Source: Candidatus Desulforudis audaxviator MP104C (lineage in GTDB: Bacteria > Bacillota > Desulfotomaculia > Desulfotomaculales > Desulforudaceae). From it: a stretch of 64,000 bases of DNA. The notes beneath the pieces are model-generated. The model worked only from the letters and a program-made list of their open reading frames with translations. It had not been told where the DNA came from and ran no database searches. Below are positions 53,357 through 64,000 of this stretch, in pieces. A program made the position numbers and the translations under genes. Position 1 is the stretch's first letter. Every line of letters begins with the position of its first letter. The stretch is from positions 186,001 through 250,000 of the forward strand of contig NC_010424.1 in assembly GCF_000018425.1 (NCBI RefSeq). The letters run 5' to 3'.

Positions 53357-53785
53357 ATGGCAAAAAAGGTAATGGCTATGGTCAAATTGCAGATCCCGGC
53401 AGGCAAGGCCACGCCGGCACCCCCGGTGGGCCCGGCTCTCGGTCAGCACGGGGTCAATATCATGGCCTTTGTGAAGGAGTACAACGAGCGGACGGCCGGC
53501 CAGGTCGGTCTGATCATTCCGGTGGAAATCACCGTTTACGCCGACCGGACTTTCAGTTTTGTGACCAAGACGCCGCCGGCATCGGTGCTGCTGAAGAAAG
53601 CGGCCGGCATCGAGACTGCTTCCGGGCAGCCGCACGTCAAGAAGGTCGGTAAAGTCACCCGCACGAAGGTACGGGAGATCGCCGAACTGAAGATGCCGGA
53701 CCTGAATGCGGCCGATGTCGAGGCTGCGGTGCGCATGGTTGAAGGAACAGCGAGAAGTATGGGAATTGAAATCGTGGAAGGCTAG
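53357..53785 (+). CDS. rplK: 50S ribosomal protein L11
   Basis: A 142-residue protein with the usual N-terminal [20 protein letters not shown] and C-terminal RNA-binding domain ending [20 protein letters not shown]. It binds the GTPase-associated region of 23S rRNA. AAGGAGGTG precedes the ATG. Confidence 0.97.
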   Translation: MAKKVMAMVKLQIPAGKATPAPPVGPALGQHGVNIMAFVKEYNERTAGQVGLIIPVEITVYADRTFSFVTKTPPASVLLKKAAGIETASGQPHVKKVGKVTRTKVREIAELKMPDLNAADVEAAVRMVEGTARSMGIEIVEG

Positions 53786-53832
53786 TGGGAGGAGCGACGC
53801 TCCGTTATCACCACAGGAGGAGGCGGGCGAGG

Positions 53833-54528
53833 TTGCCGAAACACGGGAAGAAGTACGTTGAAGCGGCAAAACAGGTTGATTCCGAAAAGCAGTACGAGGT
53901 CCGGGAGGCACTGGAACTGGTGCGGAAACTGGCCCCGGCCAAGTTCGACGAGACCGTCGAGGCGGCCGTCAAGCTGGGAGTCGACCCCCGGCATGCCGAC
54001 CAGCAGGTGCGCGGCGCGGTGGTGCTGCCCCATGGCACGGGCAAGACCCGCACTGTGCTCGTGTTTGCCAAGGGCGAGAAAGTCACGGAGGCCGAAAAGG
54101 CCGGTGCCGATTACGTGGGCGGCGAGGAGATGGTGGCCAAAATCCAGGGCGGCTGGATGGAGTTCGACGTGGCCATCGCCACCCCGGACATGATGTCGGC
54201 CGTGGGTAAAATCGGCCGGATTCTCGGTCCCCGGGGCCTAATGCCCAACCCCAAAACGGGCACCGTCACTTTTGACATTGCCCGGGCGGTGGCCGAGGTG
54301 AAGGCTGGGAAGATCCAGTACCGGGTCGACAAGGCCGGGAACATTCACGCGCCGATCGGCAAGGTGTCCTTTGAGGTCGAGAAGCTGGAAGAGAACTTAA
54401 AGACCTTGATCGACGCGCTGATCAGGGCCAAGCCGGCGGCGGCGAAGGGTCAGTACCTGCGTGGTATTGTGGTCACCTCGACCATGGGTCCGGGAGTCAG
54501 GGTCAACACCCGTAAATTCATCGGCTAG
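53833..54528 (+). CDS. rplA: 50S ribosomal protein L1
   Basis: A 231-residue protein. The TTG at 53833 after AGGAGGAGGCGGG gives the normal N-terminus [20 protein letters not shown]; the longer upstream frame is Arg-rich and not homologous. Signature region [20 protein letters not shown] is present. It forms the L1 stalk and usually represses its own operon by binding the leader. Confidence 0.97.
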   Translation: MPKHGKKYVEAAKQVDSEKQYEVREALELVRKLAPAKFDETVEAAVKLGVDPRHADQQVRGAVVLPHGTGKTRTVLVFAKGEKVTEAEKAGADYVGGEEMVAKIQGGWMEFDVAIATPDMMSAVGKIGRILGPRGLMPNPKTGTVTFDIARAVAEVKAGKIQYRVDKAGNIHAPIGKVSFEVEKLEENLKTLIDALIRAKPAAAKGQYLRGIVVTSTMGPGVRVNTRKFIG

Positions 54529-54575
54529 GCCGAAGTCCTTGACAAGTGAATACCGAAGTCTCTTGCTCCGATTGG

Positions 54576-54690
54576 CTGTAGACAGTAGGCGCCCTTTTGG
54601 GCTTAATGGTCCTCCGGGACCGCCAACCGAGGCCGGAAACAGGGTTTATGCGCCTCTGTATGCCGTTGTCTACAGGGGCCTTCATATTTT
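54576..54690 (+). ncRNA. Ribosomal protein L10 leader
   Basis: The leader between rplA and rplJ begins CTGTAGACAG (54576) and ends GTCTACAG (54668-54675), an 8-bp closing stem, with the characteristic internal segments GGCGCCCTTTTGGGC and TATGCGCCTCTGTATGCC. It matches the L10 leader type by which L10(L12)4 represses rplJL expression. Confidence 0.85.
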
Positions 54691-54708
54691 TAGGAGGAGG
54701 TGTATCGT

Positions 54709-55236
54709 TTGCCCCAAAAAAAAGACAAGGTCGCAACCGTGGCCGACCTGCGAGAGCGGATGCATCGGGCCCGGGTGATTGTTCTGAGTGACTACCGGGG
54801 AATGAGTGTGGCCGAAATCACCGCGCTCCGGCGCAAGGTGCGTGAAACCGGGTCGCAAATGCTGGTGGTCAAGAACACGCTGGCGCGTCTGGCCGCCCGC
54901 GAGGCCGGCATCAAGGAAATGGAGTCCCTGCTCACCGGCCCCACCGCCCTGGCTTTCGGCTATGAGGACGAAATCGCGCTCAGCAAGCTGATGGTCCAGT
55001 TTGAGAAGGACTACAAGCAGTTCGACCTGAAAGGCGGCGTGATGAAGGGCCGGTTGCTGCCCCGCGAGAGTATCCTGAAACTGGCCGACCTGCCCCCGCG
55101 GCAAGTGCTTCTGGGCCAGGTGACCGGAGCCTTCCAGGCACCGATCGCCGCCCTGGCCAACGTGTTGCAGGGGAACATCCGCAACCTGGTTTACGTGCTC
55201 GAGGCTGTCAGGGAAAAGAAGGCCGCCGGGGCCTAG
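54709..55236 (+). CDS. rplJ: 50S ribosomal protein L10
   Basis: A 175-residue protein that anchors L12 dimers to the ribosome. The TTG at 54709 after TAGGAGGAGG gives PQKKDKVATVADLRERM; VIVLSDYRGMSVAEITALRR and the C-terminal L12-binding helix (ALANVLQGNIRNLVYVLEAV) are typical. It is under the L10 leader. Confidence 0.96.
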   Translation: MPQKKDKVATVADLRERMHRARVIVLSDYRGMSVAEITALRRKVRETGSQMLVVKNTLARLAAREAGIKEMESLLTGPTALAFGYEDEIALSKLMVQFEKDYKQFDLKGGVMKGRLLPRESILKLADLPPRQVLLGQVTGAFQAPIAALANVLQGNIRNLVYVLEAVREKKAAGA

Positions 55237-55285
55237 CGCCGATTGCCGTGTTACCGAATGATATTTTTAGGAGGTTGATTCTCAG

Positions 55286-55666
55286 ATGTCCAAAGTCAAC
55301 GAAATCATCGAAATCGTGAAGGGGCTTACCGTCCTTGAACTGGCCGAACTGGTCAAGGCGATGGAAGAGGAGTTCGGCGTGAGCGCGGCCGCGCCCGTGG
55401 CGGCCGTGGCGGCGGTTCCGGCCGCGGCGGCGCCGGTGGTCGAGGAAGAGGAGCAAACCGAGTTCGACGTCATCCTCAAAAACGTAGGCAACGAAAAGAT
55501 CAAGGTGATCAAGGTGGTCCGGGAAATCACCGGTTTGGGGCTGAAAGAGGCCAAGGAACTGGTTGACGGCGCGCCGAATCCCGTGAAGGAGAAGGTCAAC
55601 AAGGAAGAAGCGGAAACCATCAAGAAGAAGCTGGAAGAAGTTGGCGCCGGCATCGAAATCAAATAG
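55286..55666 (+). CDS. rplL: 50S ribosomal protein L7/L12
   Basis: A 126-residue protein with an N-terminal dimerisation helix, an Ala/Val-rich hinge ([20 protein letters not shown]) and a C-terminal domain ([20 protein letters not shown]). It recruits translational GTPases. AGGAGGTTG precedes the ATG. Confidence 0.97.
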   Translation: MSKVNEIIEIVKGLTVLELAELVKAMEEEFGVSAAAPVAAVAAVPAAAAPVVEEEEQTEFDVILKNVGNEKIKVIKVVREITGLGLKEAKELVDGAPNPVKEKVNKEEAETIKKKLEEVGAGIEIK

Positions 55667-55718
55667 GAAACCGGGGTGTTGCCGGCACGTACGCAAAGAA
55701 CGGAATCGCGGTAGTGAG

Positions 55719-55764
55719 TTGGAGCCCCTTCCACATACGGCTTGGGGCTCCAATTTGCTGTTTT
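55719..55764 (+). terminator. Terminator after rplL
   Basis: Stem TTGGAGCCCC / GGGGCTCCAA followed by TTTGCTGTTTT. It separates the ribosomal protein unit from rpoBC. Confidence 0.8.
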
Positions 55765-55791
55765 ATGCATTATGCCATCATTTTCCACCCA

Positions 55792-57584
55792 AAGCCATTT
55801 GCGATGTTCGGGAGAAAAGATAAATAGGCTGTTTTAGAGTTGCGGAAAAAACATTTTACCCCGGTCCAATCCGGATTTTATGCGGTTTGCAGGGATGGGT
55901 AACGGGCGGATCGGCAAAATTGACCCCAAGGGAGAAAGGCGGAGAAAAAGCGAAGGAGAATGAGAAATAAGAAGGGAAAACCCCCTTTTGTGGAGAATCC
56001 TTTTTGTAACCACCAAAAAAGAACCACGAAGGAGGTTTCCCTTATGGCCATTATACCACAACAGCGGCTTTTTGGGTGGCAGGAAATCGACGAACTCGGT
56101 GACTTGGAACGTTTTTTGCTTGTAGTGAACCACCTGCCCGATGAGCAGTTGATGCAAAAGCTGGAGAGAGAGCGTGGTAAGGGACGGGATGATTACCCGG
56201 TGCGGGCGGTTTGGAACTCCATCCTGGCCGGGATCGTATTTCAGCACGTGTCTGTGGAGAGCCTGCGGCGGGAACTCTGCCGGAACGGCCAGTTGCGGGA
56301 ACTTTGCGGTTTTGATCCGGCCCGGGGCGAGGATGCCGTTCCGCCTTCTTACATATACAGCCGCATCTTGGTGAAACTGATGCGGCACGCCGACGAAGTG
56401 GAAAACATATTTACGCGGCTGGTGGATGAAATAAGAGTGCTGCTACCGGATTTCGGTCGAATTTTGGCCATAGACAGCAAAGCCGTCAGCAGTCTGGCCC
56501 GGGGCAAAAAGCGGGATGAAGAAGAGAAGGTCCAAAAGCCTGACGGGCGCCGGGACACCGATGCGGACTGGGGCCGGAAAACATACCGGGGGCGTAAGAA
56601 AGGCGGCACCCTATGGGAAAAAGTCGTGTGGTGGTTTGGCTACAAACTCCACCTTGTAGTTGACGCTGTTTATGAACTGCCGGTGGGATTTGCGGTGACA
56701 AAGGCATCGGCCAGCGACGTGAAAGAGGGACATATACTCATTGATCGGGTGGCGAAAGAGCATCCGGAGATTGTGGCCCGCTGCGAGGCATTGGCGGCGG
56801 ACAAAGCCTTTGACGACATCAAGCTAAACGTGAAACTCTGGGACGAATACCGGATCAAGCCCGTGATTGACATCCGCAACACGTGGCGGGACGGCGAGGA
56901 GACGTGGCTTGTAACCGGTAAGGAGAACATCGTTTACGATTACCGTGGAACGGTTTATTGTTGCTGCCCCGAGACAAACAAACATCGCGAGATGGCCTTC
57001 GGGGGATTTGAGAAAGACCGGGAAACCTTGAAATACCGCTGTCCGGCCCGGCACTACGGAGTAGAGTGCCGGGGCATGGAACAATGTGCCGCAACCGGTG
57101 GGATACGTATTCCCCTGGTGGAAGACCGGCGGATCTTCACCCCGCTGGCGCGGTCCAGCTACAAGTGGAAAACACTCTACAAAAAGCGTACGGCGGTAGA
57201 AAGGGTAAATGCCCGCCTGGACGAGGCCTACGGATTTGAAAAGCATTTCATTCGGGGCTTGAAGAAGATGAAGCTGCGTTGCGGGTTGGCCCTGATGGTG
57301 ATGCTGGCGATGGCCGTGGGCCGACTGCGACAAAAACAAGGAATAGACTTAAGGAGCCTGGTGAAGGCGGCCTGACGGGGCTCAACCGGAAAACAGATTA
57401 CCTGCCAAGAGACGCCCAGAGTGGCGCTGGGGTAAGTTTGCCCTTTGGCAGAGCGGCATAGTCTATATACTCCATTTACCCCAATATTAGGTTGCTAACT
57501 GTGTTTTGTGGCTTGGGGAACAGCCGGTGCCGGGTGTGGGCGTTGCCTTGTCGGGACCAAAAATGCTTACAACGCAAAACGCTG
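55792..57584 (+). mobile_element. Insertion sequence, copy 2 (1793 bp, 5-bp target duplication ACCCA)
   Basis: It matches copy 1 (11773-13565) with three base differences seen. The target duplication ACCCA is at 55787-55791 and 57585-57589. It lies between the rplL terminator and the rpoB promoter; the -35 box starts 9 bp after the duplication. Confidence 0.94.
56044..57375 (+). CDS. DDE transposase (IS4/IS5-like), IS copy 2
   Basis: A 443-residue transposase, identical to that of copy 1 except for one residue (His instead of Arg in the ETNKHREM segment). Catalytic residues D (AIDSKAV), D (AADKAFDD) and E (RTAVERVN) are present. The ATG at 56044 follows AGGAGGT. It is transcribed toward rpoB, but a 209-bp non-coding IS tail and the native rpoB promoter lie between. 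Confidence 0.93.
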   Translation: MAIIPQQRLFGWQEIDELGDLERFLLVVNHLPDEQLMQKLERERGKGRDDYPVRAVWNSILAGIVFQHVSVESLRRELCRNGQLRELCGFDPARGEDAVPPSYIYSRILVKLMRHADEVENIFTRLVDEIRVLLPDFGRILAIDSKAVSSLARGKKRDEEEKVQKPDGRRDTDADWGRKTYRGRKKGGTLWEKVVWWFGYKLHLVVDAVYELPVGFAVTKASASDVKEGHILIDRVAKEHPEIVARCEALAADKAFDDIKLNVKLWDEYRIKPVIDIRNTWRDGEETWLVTGKENIVYDYRGTVYCCCPETNKHREMAFGGFEKDRETLKYRCPARHYGVECRGMEQCAATGGIRIPLVEDRRIFTPLARSSYKWKTLYKKRTAVERVNARLDEAYGFEKHFIRGLKKMKLRCGLALMVMLAMAVGRLRQKQGIDLRSLVKAA

Positions 57585-57598
57585 ACCCAAATTGTTTC

Positions 57599-57627
57599 TT
57601 GACACCAACAACGTCCCGTGTTAAAAT
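57599..57627 (+). promoter_or_regulatory. Promoter of rpoB-rpoC
   Basis: Consensus TTGACA (57599-57604), a 17-bp spacer and TAAAAT (57622-57627), giving a leader of about 130 nt before rpoB. Confidence 0.85.
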
Positions 57628-57761
57628 TAAAAGTCGTTGCGTCTGATTACAAGTATTATCTTCCAGGTTAGCGGCAATACTATCCAGATAGGTTTTTCAA
57701 GTATAAAGCGAGGTGCACTTAAACCTTGCTTTTCGTATTTTATTTTTCAGGGGGTTGAGGT

Positions 57762-60700
57762 ATGCCCTTCGTTAAGCCCAGGGAGCGTCGTCTTTTTGGT
57801 AAACTCCGAGAGGTCCTCGATCTTCCCGACCTGGTAGAGGTTCAGAAGCGTTCTTACGACTGGTTTTTGGACAAGGGGCTGCGCGAGGTATTCCACGACA
57901 TCTCTCCGATCCAGGATTTCACCGGTAACCTGGTGCTGGAATTTCTGGACTACCAGTTGGGGGAACCCAAGTACACCGTTCAGGAGTGCAAAGACCGCGA
58001 CGTTACCTTTGCCGCCCCGATGCGGATTAAGGTCCGTCTGATCAACCGGGAGACCGGCGAGGTCAAGGAACAGGACGTGTTCATGGGCGACTTCCCGTTG
58101 ATGACCGAGAAGGGGACCTTCATTATTAATGGAGCCGAGAGAGTCATTGTCAGTCAATTGGTTCGCTCGCCCGGGGTGTACTTTGACATCCAACCCGATC
58201 CCAGCGGCAAACAGATTTACAGCGCCACCGTCATTCCGAACCGGGGGGCATGGCTGGAGTTCGAGACCGACGTCCAGGACCAGATCTGGGTGCGGGTCGA
58301 CCGTACCCGCAAGATTCCGGCCACGGTGCTGATCAAAGCTTTGGGTTTTGGGAACAAGGCGCGCATCCTGGACCTCTTCGACCAGCACAAAAGCATTCAG
58401 GAAACCCTCAACAAGGACAACACCGACAGCGAGGAAGACGCCCTTATTGAGATCTACAAGCGCTTGCGGCCGGGAGAACCGCCGACCGCCGACAGTGCCC
58501 GTTCCCTCCTGGAAACCCTTTTCTTTGACCCGAAGCGGTACGACCTGGCGGCAGTCGGGCGCTACAAACTGTTCAAGAAGTTAAAGCACGGGGTACTTTA
58601 CCGCTTCGACAAGGAGCAGAGCGGCCGGACCGAATTCGACCCCTACCTGAAGCAGGAAGTGCCGGTGGAGCGTGAGTTCATCCGTGAACTCACCCGCGAG
58701 GACATCCTGGCGACCGTCCGGTACCTGATCAGATTGATGCAGGGCGAGGGCCGGGCCGACGACATCGACCACCTGGGCAACCGCCGGTTGCGGTCGGTGG
58801 GCGAGTTGCTACAGAACCAGTTCCGGATCGGCCTGGCACGGATGGAACGGGTGGTGCGGGAGCGCATGACCATCCAGGACGTCGAGGTGATCACCCCGCA
58901 GGCCCTCATCAACATTCGCCCCGTGGTGGCGTCGATCAAGGAGTTTTTCGGTTCAAGCCAGTTGTCTCAGTTCATGGACCAGACCAACCCGCTGGCCGAG
59001 CTGACTCACAAGCGCCGGCTCTCGGCTCTGGGTCCGGGAGGCCTGTCCCGGGAGCGGGCCGGGTTTGAGGTCCGGGACGTGCACCATTCCCATTACGGCC
59101 GGGTGTGCCCGATTGAGACCCCGGAGGGTCCGAACATCGGCTTGATCGGGTCACTGACCACCTACGCGCGGGTGAACGAGTTCGGGTTTATCGAAACTCC
59201 CTACCAGAAAGTGGACAAAGAAAAACGGCGGGTCACCGAAGAGATCGTATACCTGACCGCCGACGAGGAAGAAGAATACGTGATCGCCCAGGCGAACGTG
59301 GAGTTGGACGAGAACGGGCACTTCGTGGAGAACAGGGTGGACTGCCGCTACCGGGGCGAGATCATGGTGGTAGACGCCGGCCGGGTCGACTACGTAGACG
59401 TATCGCCCAAGCAAGTGTTTTCCGTGGCGACGTCCCTGATTCCCTTCCTGGAGCACGACGACGCCAACCGGGCCCTGATGGGGGCCAACATGCAGCGTCA
59501 GGCTGTACCGCTTTTGATTTCCGAGGCCCCTTTCATCGGCACCGGTATCGAAGCAAAAGCGGCCTACGACTCCGGGGTGCTGGTGATCGCCGAAAGGGGC
59601 GGAGTCGCGGAGCGGGTGACTGCCACCGAGATCAAGATCCGTACCAGCTCCGGGGCGGTGGATCACTACCGCCTGACCAAATTCGGACGTTCCAACCAGG
59701 GCACCTGTTTCAACCAGCGCCCGATCATCTCCCGGGGCGATAGAATCGCGGCCGGGCAGGTGATTGCGGACGGCCCGTGTACCGACCACGGAGAACTGGC
59801 GCTGGGGCGGAATGTCCTGACCGCGTTCATGCCCTGGGAAGGTTACAATTATGAAGACGCGATTCTGGTGAGTGAGAAGCTCGTCAAGGAAGACCTTTAC
59901 ACCTCGATCCACATCGAGGAGTACGAGTGTGACGCCCGGGATACTAAACTGGGTCCGGAGGAGATCACCCGGGACATCCCCAACGTGGGGGACGAGGCTT
60001 TAAAGGACCTGGACGACCGGGGTGTGATCCGGATCGGGGCCGAGGTCCGGTCGGGTGACATCCTGGTCGGCAAGGTGACTCCCAAAGGTGAAACCGAGCT
60101 TACCGCCGAGGAACGGCTGCTCCGGGCGATCTTCGGGGAGAAGGCCCGCGAGGTCCGGGACACCTCGTTGCGGGTCCCGCACGGGGAATCGGGCAAAGTA
60201 GTGGACGTAAAAGTATTCTCCCGGGAAAACGGCGACGAGCTGCCCCCGGGAGTGAACCGGCTGGTGCGCGTGTACGTGGCCCAGAAACGGAAACTCTCCG
60301 AAGGCGACAAGATGGCCGGCCGCCATGGGAACAAGGGGGTCATCGCCCGGATCATGCCCGAGGAGGACATGCCCTTCATGCCGGACGGCACCCCGATTGA
60401 AGTGGTATTGAATCCCCTGGGGGTACCGTCCCGGATGAACATCGGCCAGGTGTTCGAATCCCACCTGGGGTGGGCGGCCAAGATCCTGGGCTACAATATC
60501 GCCACCCCGGTGTTCAGTGGCGCCAGTGAGGCCGAAATCATCCGGACTCTGGAGGAGTCCGGCCTGCCGACGGACGGTAAGGTGAGGCTGCGTGACGGGC
60601 GGACCGGGAAGGAATTTGACAACCCGGTGACCGTCGGCTACCTGTACATGCTGAAACTGGCCCACCTAGTGGACGACAAGATTCACGCCCGTTCCACTGG

Positions 60701-61313
60701 GCCGTATTCCCTGGTTACCCAGCAGCCGCTGGGGGGCAAGGCCCAGTTTGGCGGGCAGCGTTTCGGGGAAATGGAGGTCTGGGCGCTGGAGGCTTACGGT
60801 GCCGCCTATACCCTGCAAGAAATTCTAACGGTGAAGTCGGACGACGTGGTCGGCCGGGTGAAAACATACGAGGCCATCGTCAAGGGCGAAAACGTTCCCG
60901 AGCCCGGGGTGCCGGAGTCCTTCAAAGTACTGGTCAAGGAGCTGCAGAGCCTGGGTCTGGACGTCAAAGTCCTGACCGAGGAAAACACCGAGATCGAAAT
61001 CAAGGAACTCGATGAGGATGTGACCGAAACCGGCAAGGAACTGGGACTCGACTTCCGGATGCCGGAGCCGAGAACCAAGGCGGTGTCCGTTGAAGAAGAG
61101 GATGATATCCAGGACGGCGGGGTTTTGCTGCACGACACGGAGGCACAGGCCGACGACGGAGACGAGGAGGACGAAGAGGAGCTCGAAAAGCCCCTGCGGG
61201 GCTTGTTCCCGCTGGTGGTTGAAGAGGAAGAGATTGATGAGGACGATGAACTCGGCGGGAGTTTTGAAGAAGAAGCTGACGGAGAAGAGGAAGGGGAGTC
61301 GGACGACAACTAG
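57762..61313 (+). CDS. rpoB: RNA polymerase beta subunit
   Basis: A 1183-residue catalytic subunit. The rifampicin region reads [20 protein letters not shown] then [12 protein letters not shown], that is, sensitive-type residues. The conserved [19 protein letters not shown] motif lies near the C-terminus. The last 80 residues are an unusual acidic tail with runs of Asp/Glu ([14 protein letters not shown] and [10 protein letters not shown]). The ATG follows GGGGGTTGAGG. rpoC starts 65 bp later. Confidence 0.98.
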   Translation: MPFVKPRERRLFGKLREVLDLPDLVEVQKRSYDWFLDKGLREVFHDISPIQDFTGNLVLEFLDYQLGEPKYTVQECKDRDVTFAAPMRIKVRLINRETGEVKEQDVFMGDFPLMTEKGTFIINGAERVIVSQLVRSPGVYFDIQPDPSGKQIYSATVIPNRGAWLEFETDVQDQIWVRVDRTRKIPATVLIKALGFGNKARILDLFDQHKSIQETLNKDNTDSEEDALIEIYKRLRPGEPPTADSARSLLETLFFDPKRYDLAAVGRYKLFKKLKHGVLYRFDKEQSGRTEFDPYLKQEVPVEREFIRELTREDILATVRYLIRLMQGEGRADDIDHLGNRRLRSVGELLQNQFRIGLARMERVVRERMTIQDVEVITPQALINIRPVVASIKEFFGSSQLSQFMDQTNPLAELTHKRRLSALGPGGLSRERAGFEVRDVHHSHYGRVCPIETPEGPNIGLIGSLTTYARVNEFGFIETPYQKVDKEKRRVTEEIVYLTADEEEEYVIAQANVELDENGHFVENRVDCRYRGEIMVVDAGRVDYVDVSPKQVFSVATSLIPFLEHDDANRALMGANMQRQAVPLLISEAPFIGTGIEAKAAYDSGVLVIAERGGVAERVTATEIKIRTSSGAVDHYRLTKFGRSNQGTCFNQRPIISRGDRIAAGQVIADGPCTDHGELALGRNVLTAFMPWEGYNYEDAILVSEKLVKEDLYTSIHIEEYECDARDTKLGPEEITRDIPNVGDEALKDLDDRGVIRIGAEVRSGDILVGKVTPKGETELTAEERLLRAIFGEKAREVRDTSLRVPHGESGKVVDVKVFSRENGDELPPGVNRLVRVYVAQKRKLSEGDKMAGRHGNKGVIARIMPEEDMPFMPDGTPIEVVLNPLGVPSRMNIGQVFESHLGWAAKILGYNIATPVFSGASEAEIIRTLEESGLPTDGKVRLRDGRTGKEFDNPVTVGYLYMLKLAHLVDDKIHARSTGPYSLVTQQPLGGKAQFGGQRFGEMEVWALEAYGAAYTLQEILTVKSDDVVGRVKTYEAIVKGENVPEPGVPESFKVLVKELQSLGLDVKVLTEENTEIEIKELDEDVTETGKELGLDFRMPEPRTKAVSVEEEDDIQDGGVLLHDTEAQADDGDEEDEEELEKPLRGLFPLVVEEEEIDEDDELGGSFEEEADGEEEGESDDN

Positions 61314-61378
61314 GTTTTCCTGACTTGTGTTGACCGATTGACTGCGACCGACGACTACTTCGGGAGGGAGCAAGCTTA

Positions 61379-64000
61379 GTGCTGGATCTTACCAATTTCG
61401 ATCGGATCAGAATCGGGCTGGCTTCTGCGGACCACATCACCACCTGGTCCCACGGCGAAGTTAAAAAGCCGGAGACTATCAACTACCGGACCCTGAAACC
61501 GGAACGCGACGGGCTGTTTTGCGAGCGGATCTTCGGGCCGACCCGGGACTGGGAGTGCTACTGCGGTAAGTATAAAAGGGTACGTTACAAAGGCATAGTC
61601 TGCGACCGCTGCGGTGTCGAGGTCACCCGTTCCAAGGTACGCCGGGAACGGCTGGGGCACATCAAACTGGCCGCGCCGGTATCCCACATCTGGTATTTCA
61701 AAGGAATCCCGTCCCGGATGGGGTTGTTGCTGGATATGTCCCCGCGGGCCCTGGAAAAGGTGCTGTACTTCGTCTCGTACATTGTCACCAACCCCGGGGA
61801 TACGCCGCTTTTCAAGAAACAACTGCTGACCGAGCAGGAATACCGGGAGTTCCGCGACAAGTACGGCACGGATTTTCAGGCCGCAATGGGCGCGGAGGCG
61901 ATTCTTCAGCTTCTGGACGAGATCGACCTGAACGAGCTGGCCGCCGAATTGAGGCAGGAGATCCGGGACGTGACCGGCCAGCGCCGCATCCGGGCGATCC
62001 GCCGGCTGGAGGTGGTCGAATCCTTCCGCAAGTCCCAGAACAGCCCGTCCTGGATGATCATGCAGGTGCTGCCGGTCATCCCGCCGGAACTAAGGCCGAT
62101 GGTACAGCTCGACGGGGGGCGTTTCGCCACCTCGGACTTAAACGACCTGTACCGGCGCGTGATTAACCGGAACAATCGGCTCAAACGCTTGCTCGAACTG
62201 GGCGCTCCGGACATCATCGTCCGCAACGAAAAGCGCATGCTCCAGGAGGCGGTCGACGCCCTGATCGACAATGGGAGGCGGGGCCGGCCGGTGACTGGGC
62301 CGGGGAACCGTCCGCTGAAGTCGTTGAGCGACATGCTCAAAGGAAAGCAGGGGCGCTTCCGGCAGAACCTCTTGGGCAAGCGGGTCGACTACTCGGGCCG
62401 TTCGGTGATCGTGGTCGGCCCGTCGTTAAAGCTGCACCAGTGCGGCCTGCCGAAGGAGATGGCGCTCGAGCTTTTTAAGCCGTTTGTGATGAAACGCCTG
62501 GTCGGCGACGGCCACGCCCACAACATCAAAAGCGCCAAGCGCAAGGTGGAGCGGGTGCGGCCGGAGGTCTGGGACGTGCTGGAGGACGTGATCAAGGAAC
62601 ACCCGGTGCTTTTGAACCGGGCGCCCACCCTGCACCGCCTGGGGATCCAAGCCTTTGAGCCGGTGCTGGTCGAGGGCCGGGCCATTCAGATCCACCCGCT
62701 GGTGTGCACGGCCTATAACGCCGACTTCGACGGGGACCAGATGGCGGTGCACGTGCCGCTTTCGGCGGAGGCCCAGGCCGAAGCCCGGCTCCTGATGCTG
62801 TCCACCTACAACATCCTGAACCCGAAGGACGGCCGACCGGTGACCATCCCCACCCAGGACATGGTGCTCGGGATTTACTACCTGACCATCGAGCGCCCAG
62901 GGGCCCGGGGTGAGGGGAAGGCTTTTCGCGACGTCAACGAGGCCATCCTGGCCTACGAATCGGGTGTGATCGAACTGCACGCGCTGGTGAAGGTTAACAT
63001 GGGTGATGGCCGGCTTCTGGAGACCACCGTGGGGCGGCTGATCTTCAACGAGGCCATGCCGCCGGAAATCAGCTACATCAACAAGCTGGTGGACAAGAAG
63101 GAACTGAGCCTCATCGTCGACCGGTGCTACCGCCGCCTGGGGTACAAGCGGACCGCCGAGCTTCTGGACGGCATCAAACAGCTTGGTTTCAAGTACGCCA
63201 CCCAGGGCGGGCTGACCATCGGGATGAACGATATTGTGATCCCGGAACGGAAAAAGGAGATTCTGGGCGAAGCCGAGAGCCACGTGGAAATGATCGAGGA
63301 TCAATACCGGCGCGGTCTGATCACCTTTGACGAGAAGTACCGCCAGACCATCGAGACCTGGAACCGGGCTACGGAACTGGTGACCCAGGAACTCTTGAAC
63401 ACCCTGGACCGGTTCAACCCGGTGTACATGATGGCCACCTCGGGCGCCCGGGGTAACATTCAGCAGATCCGGCAGCTGGCGGGCCTGCGCGGCCTGATGG
63501 CCGACCCTTCGGGGCGGATCATCGACCTGCCGATCAAGGCGAACTTCCGGGAAGGGCTCTCGGTGCTCGAGTACTTCATCTCCACCCACGGCGCGCGCAA
63601 GGGCCTGGCGGACACCGCGCTCCGGACCGCCGACTCGGGGTACCTGACCCGGAGGCTGGTGGACGTGGCTCAGGACGTGATTGTGCGGGAAATAGACTGC
63701 GGCACCGACGAGTATGTCGAGGTCGGAGACGTGCGGGACGGCACGGAAATCATCGAGATGCTCCAGGACCGGATTGTGGGCCGCACCGCGGCGCGCGCAA
63801 TCGTCCACCCGGAAACGGGGGCCGTAATCGTCGACGCCGATGAGGAAATCCTGGAGGAGGCGGCGGAAAAGATTGTGGCCGCCGGGATCAAGAAGGTGGC
63901 GATCCGCTCGGTGTTCACCTGCAAGACCCGGCACGGGGTGTGCAAGAAGTGCTACGGTCGCAATTTGGCGACCGGCCGGGTTGTGGACATCGGTGAGGCC
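61379..64000 (+). CDS. rpoC: RNA polymerase beta' subunit (3' end beyond the window)
   Basis: The first 874 codons are present and the frame is still open at the window edge. The N-terminal zinc site has C60, C62, C75 and C78 (CYC and CDRC), the clamp/rudder sequence follows, and the active-site motif NADFDGDQM is at residues 447-455. The start is GTG at 61379, after GGGAGGGAG. Translation [20 protein letters not shown] is the usual N-terminus. Confidence 0.97.
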   Translation, partial: MLDLTNFDRIRIGLASADHITTWSHGEVKKPETINYRTLKPERDGLFCERIFGPTRDWECYCGKYKRVRYKGIVCDRCGVEVTRSKVRRERLGHIKLAAPVSHIWYFKGIPSRMGLLLDMSPRALEKVLYFVSYIVTNPGDTPLFKKQLLTEQEYREFRDKYGTDFQAAMGAEAILQLLDEIDLNELAAELRQEIRDVTGQRRIRAIRRLEVVESFRKSQNSPSWMIMQVLPVIPPELRPMVQLDGGRFATSDLNDLYRRVINRNNRLKRLLELGAPDIIVRNEKRMLQEAVDALIDNGRRGRPVTGPGNRPLKSLSDMLKGKQGRFRQNLLGKRVDYSGRSVIVVGPSLKLHQCGLPKEMALELFKPFVMKRLVGDGHAHNIKSAKRKVERVRPEVWDVLEDVIKEHPVLLNRAPTLHRLGIQAFEPVLVEGRAIQIHPLVCTAYNADFDGDQMAVHVPLSAEAQAEARLLMLSTYNILNPKDGRPVTIPTQDMVLGIYYLTIERPGARGEGKAFRDVNEAILAYESGVIELHALVKVNMGDGRLLETTVGRLIFNEAMPPEISYINKLVDKKELSLIVDRCYRRLGYKRTAELLDGIKQLGFKYATQGGLTIGMNDIVIPERKKEILGEAESHVEMIEDQYRRGLITFDEKYRQTIETWNRATELVTQELLNTLDRFNPVYMMATSGARGNIQQIRQLAGLRGLMADPSGRIIDLPIKANFREGLSVLEYFISTHGARKGLADTALRTADSGYLTRRLVDVAQDVIVREIDCGTDEYVEVGDVRDGTEIIEMLQDRIVGRTAARAIVHPETGAVIVDADEEILEEAAEKIVAAGIKKVAIRSVFTCKTRHGVCKKCYGRNLATGRVVDIGEA

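Noticed and set aside
62426-63934. 502-codon minus-strand frame antisense to rpoC
   Set aside because: A shadow of rpoC, whose own frame is highly conserved.

Overview
The window (about 60% G+C, mostly rightward genes) looks like the chromosome of an anaerobic, spore-forming Gram-positive bacterium of the Clostridia, closest in style to the Peptococcaceae-like Desulfotomaculum/Pelotomaculum/Desulforudis group. The evidence is the gene order ctsR-mcsA-mcsB-clpC-radA-disA-carD-PIN/TRAM-ispDF-cysE-cysS-thyX-rlmB-NYN-sigH, followed by tRNAs, tuf, rpmG-secE-nusG-rplKAJL and rpoBC, together with an [FeFe]-hydrogenase maturation operon and many GTG/TTG starts. The species is an inference and is not proven by the sequence.

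Layout. 1-5.5 kb: hydrogenase H-cluster maturation operon (aspA fragment, hydG, a small unknown gene, hydF, hydE, a DsrE-like protein). 5.5-5.8 kb: a 96-bp repeat, promoter, tRNA-Asn and terminator. 6-11.7 kb: UbiD-type decarboxylase, a small membrane protein, a divergent ablB/ablA pair for N-epsilon-acetyl-beta-lysine (an osmolyte), and a HAD phosphatase. 11.8-13.6 kb: copy 1 of a 1793-bp IS with 5-bp target duplications. 13.6-17.8 kb: DUF2889 protein, P-type ATPase, YbjQ protein and a small membrane protein. 18-33.9 kb: the long housekeeping series from ctsR (with a readable CtsR operator) to sigH. 34-34.5 kb: the same 96-bp repeat, a tRNA promoter and four tRNA genes.

34.5-50.9 kb is an accessory island between the tRNA cluster and tuf, positions that are usually close together in this lineage. 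It carries a VapC fragment, a small lipoprotein, an ACT-ACT-metallo-beta-lactamase fusion, fragments of IS91-like and IS5/IS1182-like transposases and of an integrase, an AT-rich CPBP protease, a type III-like restriction-modification pair (res-mod), a complete IS66 element whose end supplies the stop codon of mod, an AbrB-like gene and a Phd/VapC toxin-antitoxin pair.

50.9-64 kb: tuf, rpmG, secE, nusG, rplK, rplA, an L10 leader RNA, rplJ, rplL, then IS copy 2 between the rplL terminator and the rpoB promoter, then rpoB and the first 874 codons of rpoC.

The observations I rate highest are: an identical 96-bp IS-end-like element placed 15-16 bp upstream of the -35 box of both tRNA promoters; both copies of the 1793-bp IS inserted exactly 9 bp (after the target duplication) upstream of a -35 box and in the same orientation; HydG with glycine in place of a cysteine expected to bind the auxiliary cluster; and IS66 truncation of the DNA methyltransferase gene. 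No CRISPR array or rRNA gene was seen.
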